NCBI GenBank assembly: GCA_920105805.1
Contig: CAKKTI010000327.1
Location: 1-25,048, forward strand
Length of the DNA stretch: 25,048 nt
Reading direction: 5' to 3'
Source: Condylostoma magnum
Lineage: Eukaryota; Ciliophora; Heterotrichea; Heterotrichida; Condylostomatidae
Position numbers and translations under genes: made by a program. How positions within the stretch are numbered: position 1 is the stretch's first letter; each line of letters opens with the position of its first letter. Below, piece after piece: positions 1 to 10,781 of this stretch. The notes below the pieces were generated by a model. The model was not told the DNA's origin. It made no database searches and saw only the letters and a list, made by a program, of their open reading frames with translations.

Positions 1-1277
1 ATCAGCTCTATCTTAATCAAATAGCTAGAATGCCTTATATAAATAAGTAGAATTTTTGAAATCCTTAATATCTTCTCTATTCTCCAATTCTCCAAATAGA
101 AAATCATTAAAATCCTTGTCAATTAATTTGTGGGATGCAAGAGCTGTAATACAGAAAGATGCTTGAAATGAATTTATATTCTTAAATTATTCTTTTACTA
201 ATCTTTTTATAATCTGTAAGAGATCATTTGAAAAAAACTAAGGTTTTTCTTTAATTGCTTTGGATATCTAAAATATTTCTAAGTGTTTAATTTCCTGTTA
301 TCTACTAATTAAATTTTATTCTAAATGCTAAAATGTTTCTTATCTAGTATCTTCTAACTAAGTTAAGCATTGAAAGATAGTTGCTATATCCCTTATAGTT
401 AAAAACGAGTAGTTATTAGCTACATACTATTCTAGATTATTCCAAGTAGTAGGATGCACTAAATCTTGGTTGTTAATAAGCTTTTGATATAGTACACCCA
501 TTATGATTCGATGCTCTTAGTAATCAGCAATTCTATTTCCTAGTTCTTAAGTGATTTAGTATCAATATAACTTATTATACAGCTGCAATTTCTCAGTTAA
601 GTTTATCAGCGATGTAAATAAGCCCATATCTACTTGGCTAAGATTCCCTGAATTTACCATGTATTAAAGAGAGTCTAAAGCCTAATTTCTGTTTGGCCCA
701 TGTTTGCTTAACTACTAAGGGTTCATCTTTTAAAAATACGTAATAATCTTGGCAGGATGTTGCTGTATAAATTTTCTAATCATTTTATTATATTTACAAT
801 GCTATGAAATTCCCTTTATATATCAATTTTAATACTCTTTTAAGTGAACAATGAGATAAAACTAAGCTACTTCATCATGTAATGCTCGTGAATTGCGTGC
901 ATAGGATTGAATAATTTTAGTTGATATTGATACTTAGGACTGAATTAAAGTTACTCTTTAAGGTTACGGTGAATGATAGGAGGACAATTAAACAAATTTT
1001 CAGGATCATAGCTAACCTAATCTTCTTTATCAACTCTGAATAACGTTTACAGTATATAATTTTAATGCAGTTTAATCTTCTCAAAGAAAGTAGCCGCTTG
1101 CATGCTTTACTCCTTTGTTTAATACTCAATTTCAGCGTATCCAATAATAGCATTGTTTTGTCTTGGAATATTGTAATGTTTTACTCCCTGGGTTTATCTT
1201 ATTAACTCTACTACTTATCTTGCTTAGACATCTGATGGGATGTTTCTAATTGTTATTTTTGAGAAAGCCCTTAACAT
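1..1277 (-). CDS. RRM-containing, probably mitochondrial RNA-binding protein (partial, C-terminus off window)
   Basis: The ATG at 1277-1275 opens MLRAFSKITIRNIPSD, a short basic/hydrophobic start like a mitochondrial presequence. It runs directly into an RRM-like fold (RNP2-like TIRNIP, RNP1-like IIGYAEIEY, residues about 7-75). The rest, running off the left edge, is a long helical region (for example TIRDIATIFQCLTQLE) that resembles the helical-repeat arrays of organellar RNA-binding proteins such as FASTK/RAP or octotricopeptide proteins; the family is not certain. Many Gln are TAA/TAG and several Trp are TGA. The reading frame changes once between about 1035 and 905. Two 15-nt GTAA...CAG introns are likely (1036-1050, 940-954), but being multiples of three they do not explain the shift, so another short intron or a sequence error must be present. 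The function is inferred from domains only. Confidence 0.65.
940..954 (-). other. Likely 15-nt spliceosomal intron
   Basis: On the minus strand this reads GTAACTTTAATTCAG, sharing length, GTAA start and TTCAG end with the sequence at 1036-1050 in the same gene. It lies at the place where the reading frame becomes ambiguous. Confidence 0.5.
1036..1050 (-). other. Likely 15-nt spliceosomal intron
   Basis: On the minus strand this reads GTAAACGTTATTCAG. It has GT-AG ends and the 15-nt length known for heterotrich ciliate introns. Removing it joins the end of the RRM as HQNYI-L-VDKED and keeps the frame. It could be read through as coding, since its length is a multiple of three and no codon is an unconditional stop. 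Confidence 0.5.
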
Positions 1278-1427
1278 TTTGAGTAAAAGAATTATAAATT
1301 ATGTATGTTGTGTAATAGCTTATTCTGTGAACTGTCGTTATTACAAGTTTTTGCTTCTCTCCGTTAGCAAAACACTTAGAATATAAAAGAACTACCGAAA
1401 TATATATAAAAAAACTCTTAATTTAAC

Positions 1428-2051
1428 TCAATTAAACTTGACTCCAGCTACAACTCCGACTCCAATTACCAAAAGAAAGATGACTAGGTACATTCCACCT
1501 TTCATCCACAATCTCCTTCTATCCATCCTATTAATCACAGTATTTGCCTGATCTAAATTTGAACCAACATCATTAACCTTATCTCCAATCTTATGAATTT
1601 ACCCCCTTTACTACTTTAAATTACCCATTACATTTTACCCAATTTACTCACTTTCTAATCCAAGTCTCAATGTATTCTCTAAAGTATCTCCACTTTACTA
1701 TACAATTTCGTTATTCCCCAATAGCTTTTCTCTAGGGTCATTGGAACCTCCGCCCATTAATTACCGTCTTGAACTCTTTTCCTTCTCCTGATTTAAAGAT
1801 TATTTCAATTAGGCCAAATTATCATTATGACGCTTAATTCTAGCCTAGTATTAACTAGCTTAGTTGGGAGGGAGAGATGCTAGCTCCCTTTCCATAAGTT
1901 TTAAGGCCTTTTCAGCTTCCTATAAGTCTTATTTTGCCTCAGTGATTAATTAGTCCGGGTTTGGAGTTTAGGGAATTTATGATACCTTTTTATTAGCCGA
2001 AGTAAGGTTTCTGGTGTAGTCTCGTTCATAACCTCTAAAAAGATCAGACAT
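1428..2051 (-). CDS. VTI1: Vti1-like Qb-SNARE
   Basis: A 207-residue tail-anchored SNARE for fusion of endosome/Golgi/vacuole membranes. The N-terminus MSDLFRGYERDYTRNLTSAN is the start of a Vti1-type helical domain. The SNARE motif lies at about 120-180 (SEQIGQNVMGNLKQQRGQIH, then DVGSNLDQANTVINRM) and carries the zero-layer Gln region of Q-SNAREs. It is followed by a basic patch (DRRRLWMKGG) and one C-terminal membrane segment (about 186-205, LVIFLLVIGVGVVAGV). Length is close to the usual 217-230. Many Gln are TAA/TAG. The gene ends at TGA (1430-1428) three residues after the membrane anchor, so TGA acts as stop here. Its 5' end faces the coiled-coil gene at 2333. The Qb assignment is firm; Vti1 rather than another Qb is likely. 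Confidence 0.85.
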
Positions 2052-2332
2052 TGTGATATTTTGATTATGAGTTTTGCAATTAGATGGCAGTTTGTTTAAT
2101 TCAACAAATCTAATTTAGTAAATGTGTATATCTTGCTTGAATTATGAAATTGGTTTTTGTTGTTTTGGCTATTGGGCAAATGAATAGAACTATATGCAAG
2201 GATGTTGAGCAGTATTTAGTTAAATTTTGAAAGATAGTAATTTTATTTACTTTTAATACCCTAAATGCATAAAAATACTCGGTTTGTCAGATTGTAAATA
2301 ATCTACACTGTATAATTATATTAAAACTGTAA
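2052..2332. promoter_or_regulatory. Shared divergent upstream region (VTI1 / coiled-coil gene)
   Basis: A very AT-rich stretch of 281 bases between two start codons on opposite strands, so it must hold both promoters and 5' UTRs. No gene or conserved motif is recognisable in it. Confidence 0.5.
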
Positions 2333-3193
2333 ATGGCAAAGTAGTTGAATATTGAAAATGATGATTATCAAAAGATCATAGAAGGCTTGAAATCTAAGCT
2401 TAAAGAAACTTCTAAACAGATAAATTAATGCAAAAAGTAGACTGATAAAAAATCAGATTATCTAACAAAGTAAATTTTAAGCAGAGTGGAATAAACTAAT
2501 TCAGCATTATTAAGAGAAAATCAAACAATAAAAAAATAATTGAGATAGTTAGAAAATAAGTTAAGTGATGCTAAAGCTAAGTAAACCATCCAAAAATCAA
2601 ATTCAATGATGTAGAGATCCCCTATAAACCTTTCCATGGTAGAAACAAGTTAATGTTCTATTCAAACAGAGTAGTAAACTGAGTAACCTAACGACTAGTA
2701 ATTAAAAGAGTCCATTTAAAGTCTGCAATAAGTGTTTAAAAAGCAGGAATAAGTGCTGAGCCAATGTAATGAAATGCTGGATTCCACAATAGATGACAAT
2801 GCAAGACTTAATAATATTTTAGATGATTTGAAAAGTGAAAGTTTTTAAAGGTCTGATAACTCAAAAATAAGTTATCATGACGAATAAGAGTTATCAAATA
2901 GATCATCTACAGCTTAAAAACCAATATAAACTAGATAAGTCTAATAAAGAGCATTAAGTTTAGATTTTAATGGAATGATGGATGATTAAAGTGAAAATTC
3001 ATTTGATGAAATGATAAAACAGGAGAAAATTACTTAGCTAAAAAATGAACTAATAAGGGTAAGAGCAGAGCTTAACTACAATGAAATTCTACTCAAGGAA
3101 AATCAAGGCTAACAAAAGTAAGTAAAGAAGAAATGCAAAGGAGTTACTAATGAAGCATTCTACTCTTATGCAACAACAAGTATACATCTATAA
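2333..3193 (+). CDS. Coiled-coil protein of unknown function
   Basis: A 286-residue hydrophilic protein rich in Gln, Lys, Glu and Ser. It begins MAKQLNIENDDYQKIIEGLK. Coiled-coil segments are visible at about 10-90 (LLRENQTIKKQLRQLENKL), about 125-180 (including LQQVFKKQEQVLSQCNEML) and about 235-270 (EKITQLKNELIRVRAELN), joined by Ser-rich linkers. There is no catalytic motif or membrane segment. About one residue in eight is Gln, mostly TAA/TAG. The end is placed at TAA 3191-3193 because downstream sequence loses the coiled-coil composition and no in-frame TGA follows soon. A structural or cytoskeletal role is possible but not shown. Confidence 0.7.
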
Positions 3194-3456
3194 ATTAATT
3201 AAATTTTGATATTTATTCATTTCCAAAGCTATAAAGTGTAGAAAGTTATATTATAGAATTATAATGCACAGCTTTTATCATTTTAACTCAACAGAGTAAA
3301 TCATAATCAATTTTAATAATTATAGTTGAAAATTAGAAGGATAATAATGTAAAAATACTCCACATTAAAATGAAGTTAACTTGCTATCAGATTTCAAAAT
3401 TAAGTTAATGAATCGCAGTTAACACTCCAATTTAATTATATTTATCATAATAAAAA

Positions 3457-4602
3457 ATGCCTAAAAATAGTAAGGTCATCCTTCTCTAGCATCAATTTTA
3501 GCGAAAGTAACTGATATCTAAAACAGAAATGAGTAAAGTGTACAGTGGAATAGATACTCGCACCTAATAGTCTATAATTATCAAGTACGGAATTGGTGAA
3601 AGTTCCTAAAAACTGATAGCTAATGAAGTGGAAATTCTATAGAACTTAAAAGATGAGAACTACTTTCCTACCATAATAGCTCATAGGAAAAAGAGTAGAT
3701 AATCATATTTAATTACAAATCAACTAGGAATGTGCTTACAGTAGCTTCTTAATTAAAGCAAGCAATGTATACCTATAAAATATCTCAGATTTTTGTCGGT
3801 ATAAATGGTAAAGAATTTAAAATAATTGCATGAAAAGCAGATAATCCACCAGGATATAAAACCAGGTAATTTTGTACTGAATAATGATACAATTGAAAGT
3901 GGAGTAAGTTTGATTGATTTTGGACTTGCAAAATTTAAAGCATAATAAAACTAAAATCGTAATAAAGTAATAGGAACAATAATTTTCTGCTCTATTGATG
4001 CTCATTTATCAAGGAATTAGCATTATGGATGTGATCTTGAAAGTTTGTTATATTTGATTGCATATTTATTCAATGGAAAACTTCCATGATAAAATCTAAT
4101 GAAGTCTAATTAATATTCATCTAACCAGCTAATATTTCAGTGGAAAGTATAGCTAAAGCCCTAATCGCTTTTTGAAAAACTGCCTTAGGAGCTGCATTAA
4201 ATTTTCCTATATATAAAATCGCTAACTAGTGAGGCTTTCCCAGATTATAGCTATATATTAAGCACATTGAAATAAATGCCAGAGCATACTATGTTTTTGA
4301 TGCCTGGAAGAGTAAAACTAAGAAAAAGTTAAAGTGCTAGTTTGAAATGTACTAAAAAGAATGAGTAGATAATAAAGTTATAACCAATCAAAACGAAGAA
4401 AGCTTAAATAGATTATATTACTGATACAGTTGAGCTCGAATTAGGGCCATAAATGTGTGAAAATATCAAGCAAAAGAGAGACAATTTTATCTGTTAAAAT
4501 TTTAGTACTACCAGACCTGAAAATACGTTTGCAAGGGAAAGAACTCGTTCTCGTTAAAGAAGAAGAAGGACTAGGAAAAGTGGCACTACAATGAATAACT
4601 AG
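3457..4602 (+). CDS. Casein kinase 1-like protein with degenerate ATP loop
   Basis: About 381 residues with the CK1 layout: a beta-3 lysine in SIIIKYG, catalytic loop IIHQDIKPGNFVL, DFG in LIDFGLAK, and the CK1-specific GTIIFCSIDAHLSRNQHYG and DDLESL-like CDLESLLYLIAYLFNGKLPW. The usual HRD Arg is Gln (HQD). The glycine-rich loop expected near residue 25-32 reads SKTEMSKVY, with no GxGxxG, so ATP binding may be weak or unusual. A basic Arg/Ser-rich tail (ERTRSRQRRRRTRKS) ends the protein and may bind RNA or a membrane. Trp in LPW is TGA. The ending is ambiguous: TAG 4600-4602 is followed two codons later by TGA 4606-4608. Family assignment is firm; kinase activity is uncertain. Confidence 0.85.
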
Positions 4603-4734
4603 GTATGATAATAATAGTTGACTACAATTATTATCAAGCCTTTCTAGAGTAGACTATATCTTTTTTCTTATATAATGAAAGGAATCTCTTATAATAAGTT
4701 TAAAATAATCTTCATCTTACAAATTCGTTAAATT

Positions 4735-5457
4735 ATGAAATTAATAGGAATTATTATAGTTTAAGTACTATCACAGTTCATCCACATAAGCCAAACTGAT
4801 TCTCAAGTTAGATTCTAATCTACACCAGACTCATTCTATATCCAGAACAACGAATCCTTTAGTATAGGTTATGACTCTACCCCAATTCTAACTTATACAA
4901 ATAACACGGTAATAATATAAAACCAGTTATCAGTTTAAAGCCTCTGAATTAAGCTTGAAAACGACTTCAAGCTGTATAATATCCCCTAATGATAACTAGT
5001 TTATACAGAAAACTTTTAAGGTTTGATTCAAGGATGAAATGACAGTAATATTAACAGTTGTGGGAATTCATTCAATTTATTCCTAGGAGGCCACTGTAAA
5101 TTTAGTAACAACGTTGTATAAAAGTCAATTACTATACCAAGTCACTCATATATAAAGTTAAAATTTGCTTTTCACTATTTCGATAATTGAGAGGGGGAAT
5201 AAGCTTTTCTTAAGGTGAATGATGAAATTGTATGAACAAACTCCCATACAATGTGTAAAAGAATGCATAGTTAGGACTGTCAAAAATACGGTGTAAATGC
5301 ATGTGGAGAAGAGTTTCCTGATAAGATTAACGAGCATGTTACTTTGACTTTAAAGCATAATTTAAGTACTGTTCAATTAAGCTTTTGGACTACACTAGAT
5401 AAAAATCCATGCGAAGCTTCCTGGGGAATAGATGATATAGAAATATACATTAAATAG
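4735..5457 (+). CDS. Secreted protein with C-terminal ciliate-type beta-sandwich domain
   Basis: A 240-residue protein starting with a clear signal peptide (MKLIGIIIVQVLSQFIHISQ). The mature part has conserved Cys (CGNSF, GGHCKF, TMCKRM, SQDCQK, NACGEE, NPCEASWG) and a C-terminal module with FHYFDNWEGE, LKVNDEIVW and ASWGIDDIEIYI. That pattern is common at the ends of secreted and surface proteins of ciliates. Five of seven Trp are TGA (for example NWEGE and EIVW) and two are TGG, so the gene is good evidence for UGA as Trp. No membrane anchor is evident before TAG 5455-5457, chosen as stop because the domain ends there. The ligand and role are unknown. It converges on the cyclin gene with 4 nt between stops. 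Confidence 0.75.
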
Positions 5458-5461
5458 TACA

Positions 5462-6331
5462 TTAATAATTAAAAATATTATAACTTGACACATATTTATA
5501 CTCCTTTGTTGCAAATTTATCTCTGCATGCTGATAATTACGATGTTGTTGCCTTATGAAGTAGCACTAGTTACTGTCTTCTTATTTCTTTCAAAAAATCG
5601 TATTGGTAGCCTAATCTGTGCTACATGTCTTCAATATCCCCAATTCCTAGAATCTTAGAAGATAATAAAATACTCGAAACAGCTAGTAGAGACGGCTTAT
5701 TGAGACTTGTATTGTATTCTAATAAGCTAAGCTCTATTATATACTAAGCCAAACATTTAACTTATGTTTAAATTTGACAAATTTCACAGTAAATTTCGAA
5801 AAATGAGTAAGATGATGGCATACATACTTAGAATTGGAGTACTGATAGCACAGTTCTTTCCATATCTCGAAATTGCTGTAATGTATAGGTATTGTCAGTT
5901 GCTCTTATAACATCACTAAGTTTAGGTGGATAAATCTCTGTATATTTTGATGCTATAAAGAAGGAAACAACTCCAAGAAGTTAGAAAAATTATCGCTGAA
6001 TTTAAGCTTTCTCTAAGAATTTGTCTATTAGTAAAATTGTTAGGTACAGAGTTTCGTCTTGTTGTTTAAAAGCCTATGTTAAGGATATTAATCAATCAAT
6101 TAATATTGCTCGCATATTTGGATTTATCTCATATGCTGTTAGCATGTAGTCTTATTGCACATGGAATTACTACTCTTTGCAGTTTAAAGTTTGCAGGATT
6201 TCATAGGTATAGTCTTGGATCTAAGGGAGTTGATCTTTCAGTATGTTTAGATAAGGTTTTTAAGTAGTCACTTATCTGGTCTATTTGTCATAGTTAGGAT
6301 GCTGATTTTCTTTATTGAAAGACCCTTGCAT
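5462..6331 (-). CDS. Cyclin (A/B-like mitotic type)
   Basis: 289 residues. The cyclin N-box is complete: QQDYMLTAYEINPNM, then MRAILIDWLISLTQ with the invariant Arg and the MRAIL Trp encoded by TGA (6094-6092), then ETLYLTILLIDKFLEK, LLGVVSFFIASKYTEIYPPK, TDNTYT and MERTVLSVLQF. A second, C-terminal box follows (CLAQYIIELSLLEY, KPSLLAVSSILLSSKI). It would bind and activate a cyclin-dependent kinase. The start MQGSFNKENQHPNYD gives a short N-terminus with no obvious destruction box. An open upstream stretch in another frame could extend the protein only through an intron, which was not found. It stops at TAA 5464-5462, four bases from the convergent neighbour's stop. The subtype (A versus B) is not decided. 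Confidence 0.9.
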
Positions 6332-6577
6332 TTAATTTTTACCATTTTGAATTTGAAATAAGAAACTAAAATGCTTACTATATCTTACGACTGCTAATAT
6401 TTCTAAAGTCGTTTTGAGTACTTCTGCTTTTACTGAGGTCTCTCAGATCAACGGTATAGCTTTCGCTTGTATTATTCTTAGCTGCTCTTCACATCCTATT
6501 GGTATCAGTTAGTCTTATTTCAGGAAATTTCCAGTTGATGGGGCGAAGTAAATTTTTAAACATATTTTTATTAACTT

Positions 6578-9547
6578 TTACAAAATATTATTAGGGGGAA
6601 AAATACTTGAAATTGTTTTCTGATTCACCTATCTCTTTAAATTGTTGCTTTGGTTAATTCTTTTATTAAAATCATTGATAATTTAGCTTTCTTACGGCAA
6701 ATCACTTCTCTAGAATCTTGAGTTTGATAGATTTCGTTGTTTTATATTAGAAGAGTTTCAGATAGAGTAAATTGGATCCTAAATGCTTTTTCTGCTATCT
6801 TCCTGCCTTTAAAGCTTTTTTACTAGAGCTAATCCCTCTTAGATTCTAAGACTAGTTTGTTTTCTGGATTAGAGCATGATTCCTTGCTGCATTTGAGGTG
6901 TGCCAAGTTTTAAAGTTTGTTTTCCTTCGTTGGGTGAAATGTTTATATTAAAGTTGCTTATAAAGGATTGTTTATTTTACTGGATAATAGATTATACTGT
7001 AACTTCAGTTTTTCTAGGAGGTTTTCATCCGGATGGTAGTAAGTGAGCTTCTTTTATTACCTTCTAGTGATTTATTCTGTTGCTTAGCTAATTCAAATGG
7101 TAAAATCTTTCTGATGATAGAGAATTTAGCTTACTATGACTGATTTATAAAGATTTATTGTTAAAATCACGTTGTTTCTCCAAAGCTTTTATTTATCTTG
7201 TATTTTCTTAACTTTTCTATTATGCTTTTACTCTAGAAGTTTCTATTTGTATCGATTTTGCATGTCTTGGTGCTTTTCTCTATATTCCGGTTTCAAAGCT
7301 CGCTCTTTTCTAGATTACTTTCTTAGAATCTCTTTTTATACTGTTTCTTTTTAACTAATTTAACGGTTTTTGCGTTATAGGCTTCAATTCTTTCATTTTT
7401 GTACTTGATTAGTGTGTTGTCTCTTATTACACATTTTACGGAGTTTCATCAGGACAACTATCACCAGATTCACTATCTTCATATTCCTCATACTGTTCCA
7501 TTACATCAATATTTTCTCATATATCTTCATCATATATATCATTAAGCATATTATCAGAATTGAAATCCTCGCTAAAATCAAGTAGATCTGAAATTGGAAC
7601 TGCTTCTTATTAAAAGAAAGTAGGAGTTAATACTCTTTTTGATTCATGTTATTTCCTAGTAATTTAACAGCTTTTACTTCTATAAGCTCTACTTTTCTTA
7701 ATTATTTTCTAAGGTTTTTATTTAAAAGTTTTAGGTATGATTCCTCTTCTTAATTTATTAGAAACATAAGCTAGCTTCTTTCTTAATAAATTAGGGTTTA
7801 TGAATCAAATGCATTACTTACATAAATCAGCTCCAATTCTTTCTAGATGCTTAGTATCCATATGCTTATCTCCATATAAATTTGATTGCAATTACTCAGG
7901 GAACCTAGGCCCATAAAACGATGATTCCATAGTATAACTGTTAACAATATCAAACTGATTATACATAACAATTCTAGAAGTGCTTTCCTTCGCCTTTTCC
8001 AGCCTAAAAGTACATTATCTGAAATTAAACAAACTGTTACCTTCAGCTATTAAGTACGGGATTATTCTAACTAGCAAGTTTTTCCTTATTTACTGCTATT
8101 CAACAGACCTCTAAGCGCACCCAAACATGAAAATATTATGTTTTCTAGAATGGCCATGCAAGTCACAATACAGCATTATATCATGACTTTCTTTAAAAAT
8201 CTCTATCATCTTTTTGGTATAATAAATAGTAGGATGCAATGTCTTCAAAGGGTTATCTCATCTTCTATTTAAATCTGCTCCTAGTAAAGACGACCTATAG
8301 TTTCCATGTCTTACTCCATCAGGGTTAAGCATTGGTACAATTTTAAACACGAAGTTTTTACGTAGGATCCTAGCCTATCTGCATTCACTGGTAATGAAAT
8401 CTAAGAATCCTTTCATCATAAAGCTGCTGACTGTCTCTCCGGGATGCACTCTAGCAGTAATTACTATCCCCTTTTTCCTTTCATGCTTGTCTGTTTTTAT
8501 ATCTTTTCCTATATTCTCAGCTTAGCTTTTCATTCTTACAAATTTTATATAAAGCAGCTTTCTTCCAGCTGCTGATAAATTCCACTTTTATATTTCTTCT
8601 TCAAACGGTGTAAAAGATTCAATACTGTCTGTTATTGTAATAAATTCACAGGTATTCCCACCTAGTGTTTGGCATAGAGGGTTGATTCTTACTATTTATG
8701 GGTGTCGTATGCGCAGTTTTGCTAGATAGCTTGATAGGTCACTGTGTGTGTATGGCTAACTGTAAGCAAATCATACTATATCATTATCGAATTAAAAATT
8801 GTAAGTGAATTCTAGTTAGTAGTATGACTTATTTATACTGGATAAAGTAGTTGAGGGAACGTAACTTATTCCAAATCCATCTCTATGCCAATCAGTACCA
8901 AATCTTTTATGTCTTTGGTAGGAATATACAATAGGCTTCATTCCTGATTTATAAAGCGAGTCAAATTTTACAAAATTTAATATACAAAAAGTTACAGTAG
9001 TTTTGCTTAAGCATTTAACTGCAAAATAGTATCATTAAGTTGAAATTAGGCTATTATTATCCTGCTCTAGAATCAAATAATAATACTAATCAGTTAGTCT
9101 TATAGCCTTTTTTAGATTCCCTGATTCAAACCGACTTTCAAATTAAAGGTTGTTGCAAAATGATGGTACTGGTAGTTTTTACTTATGATTATAATTTTTA
9201 GTAGGAGTGAAATATTTTTATTCATTAAATGCTAACTTGTCCTCAGGTAATGCTTTTATTAAGTCTTATTGGATTTATTAAGTCATATTAATAGGGTTTA
9301 AAGGAGGGTTAAGGATAATATTATCAGTAAAGGTTTTATATGAGGCTTGAGTGCTTGAATCATACACAACTATACCATCTAGCTCGTATATGGGTTAACC
9401 TATTTCTAAAGAAGGATTGTAAGTCTTTTTACCTTTTTGCTTATTTTTCAGATTAAATCCATACTGATTAAGTATTTCATTGGTTGTTTAGCTTTACTAG
9501 TATTTATCTTATTGTATGTCTATCTTTAAAGGCTTTAAGCTTTGCAT
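6578..9547 (-). CDS. AGBL: Cytosolic carboxypeptidase (CCP/AGBL family, tubulin deglutamylase type)
   Basis: About 989 residues with no intron. The family's N-terminal beta-domain is present ([57 protein letters not shown]), followed by the M14 zinc-peptidase core. Zinc ligands are H368 and E371 in ARVHPGET and H464 in CDLHGHS; the substrate/structure loop is NPDGV...GADLNRRWDNP; the catalytic Glu is E541 in YTMESSFYG. CCPs remove glutamates from tubulin tails and act on cilia and microtubules, which suits a ciliate. The last 370 or so residues form a long Ser/Gln/Lys/Arg-rich tail of low complexity with an acidic patch ([12 protein letters not shown]). In QWYYF the adjacent Gln and Trp are TAA and TGA. 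The start is only 19 nt below the previous gene's stop. The 3' end (TAA 6580-6578) is less certain, as the frame stays open. Confidence 0.9.
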
Positions 9548-9566
9548 TTTTATTTTATATTCCTTA

Positions 9567-10727
9567 TTATTTAACTGATATCGAAACTATGTTCATTGAA
9601 CTTTCTGAATCTTCTCCTTCATAATCACTGTTGGCTCTCTTTGGACCTTTTTTCAATAGCACCTTTTACCTTCTTTTCCTATCAGAAATACTACCTAAAA
9701 CTTCAAAATTCCCAGATTAAATGGTTACCTTGCTTTTTCTATAAGATTTCACCTTTTAATCTTATTTTTACTACATATCCTCCTGCATCTGCCTTGCTTT
9801 TGATAGTCTATCAAAAACAGAGGTTAATCCTTTTATCGGAGAATTAGATTCCTTGTACTTGATTTTAGATAAACTTGTATCCGGTTAGAAACTAAATTAA
9901 TTGCTTTTGGGAAATTAACTAGCTTTTCAGCCGTTTTGTTTTCCTTCTTAAACTATTTACTTTAAATCCCTTGCAGATTTCTGACGTTCAACAGATCTTT
10001 CATAGCCTTTTATTTAAGGTTTTGGACTATGACTGTGCATTACGCTAATTTAAGGCTTAAAGCTGTAACTCTCCACTTATTTCTCGATTTTAACTGGACT
10101 AATTCGAGCTTTGGCTTAATGATATAATAGAACTCCTCTATGCAATTTTCTACGTGTGATATTTGACTATTGACTAGCTTTTTTTATTTAATCAATACTT
10201 TTCCTACATTTACTTTCCTCTGATAAAAAGTCTTATAGTTTAACCTTAAGTCTTGAAGGCTTGTCCTATATTTACTCTTATTTTACTTTTAAAAACTTGT
10301 TGTTTATGTTTTAATATGCTCAATCCTCGCCCATAACAAATTTGATTAATTTTACCAGTGTTTCTAATTGTTTCTTTTCATCTTATTCATTTTGATCCAG
10401 TTATTTAAGCAGTGACCTGGAAATTATGCTTAAATTGTTTTAAGATTACTGGTGAAGCTAATCATAAAACAAATAATCACGATTACTCAGTAACTAATGG
10501 ATTTTTTCTTATAAAAATGAGTCAAATAAGCTATCAATTCTTTAACTTTAATCAACTAAATTTAGCCTATCAATCTCAAAGGTATTAACTTGAGATAATA
10601 CACTACTTAAATAATTCTATAAATTAGAACTAAAATCAGTAGTATTTTCTTATATTTTTGGTTTTTAAAGTTAATAAATATCTTTCTAATTTGATATTCC
10701 TAAATTCTACTATAACTTTTATCTCAT
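9567..10727 (-). CDS. Large coiled-coil / basic protein of unknown function
   Basis: 386 residues beginning MRQKLQQNLGISNQKDIYQL. The N-terminal half is helical with coiled-coil stretches (IDSLFDSFLQEKIHQLLSNR, EKKQLETLVKLIKFVMGEDW). The C-terminal half is basic and Ser/Gln-rich (FKPQISVMHSHSPKPQ, then KGYERSVERQKSARDLKQ, and RKRRQKVLLKKGPKRAN), ending in an acidic Ser/Glu patch. No known domain is recognised. The reading frame keeps one consistent composition throughout despite many TAA/TAG and two TGA codons. It ends in tandem TAA TAA (9569-9564), just 19 nt before the CCP start on the same strand. It shares a 54-nt divergent start region with the HSA/SANT gene. Confidence 0.7.
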
Positions 10728-10781
10728 ATTTTTTGTAAATTATTTTAGAATATAAGTAAACCCAGTTGCTACTTATAAAAT
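10728..10781. promoter_or_regulatory. 54-nt divergent promoter space
   Basis: Only 54 bases separate the start codons of the minus-strand coiled-coil gene (10727) and the plus-strand HSA/SANT gene (10782). Both 5' UTRs and promoters must fit here or overlap the genes. The sequence is AT-rich with no motif that could be named with confidence. Confidence 0.5.

Noticed and set aside
2268-3360. The string AAAAATACTC upstream of two plus-strand genes (near 2272 and 3351) as a promoter element
   Set aside because: Two copies of an AT-rich 10-mer in a sequence this AT-rich are not significant, and other upstream regions lack it.
6076-6267. Short plus-strand open frame with hydrophobic residues
   Set aside because: It is antisense to the cyclin box at MRAILIDW and neighbouring motifs.
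6340-6563. Possible N-terminal extension of the cyclin or a separate small gene starting MFKNLLRP
   Set aside because: All frames are open here because no triplet is an absolute stop; joining to the cyclin would need a 16-nt-type intron with proper ends, and none was found.
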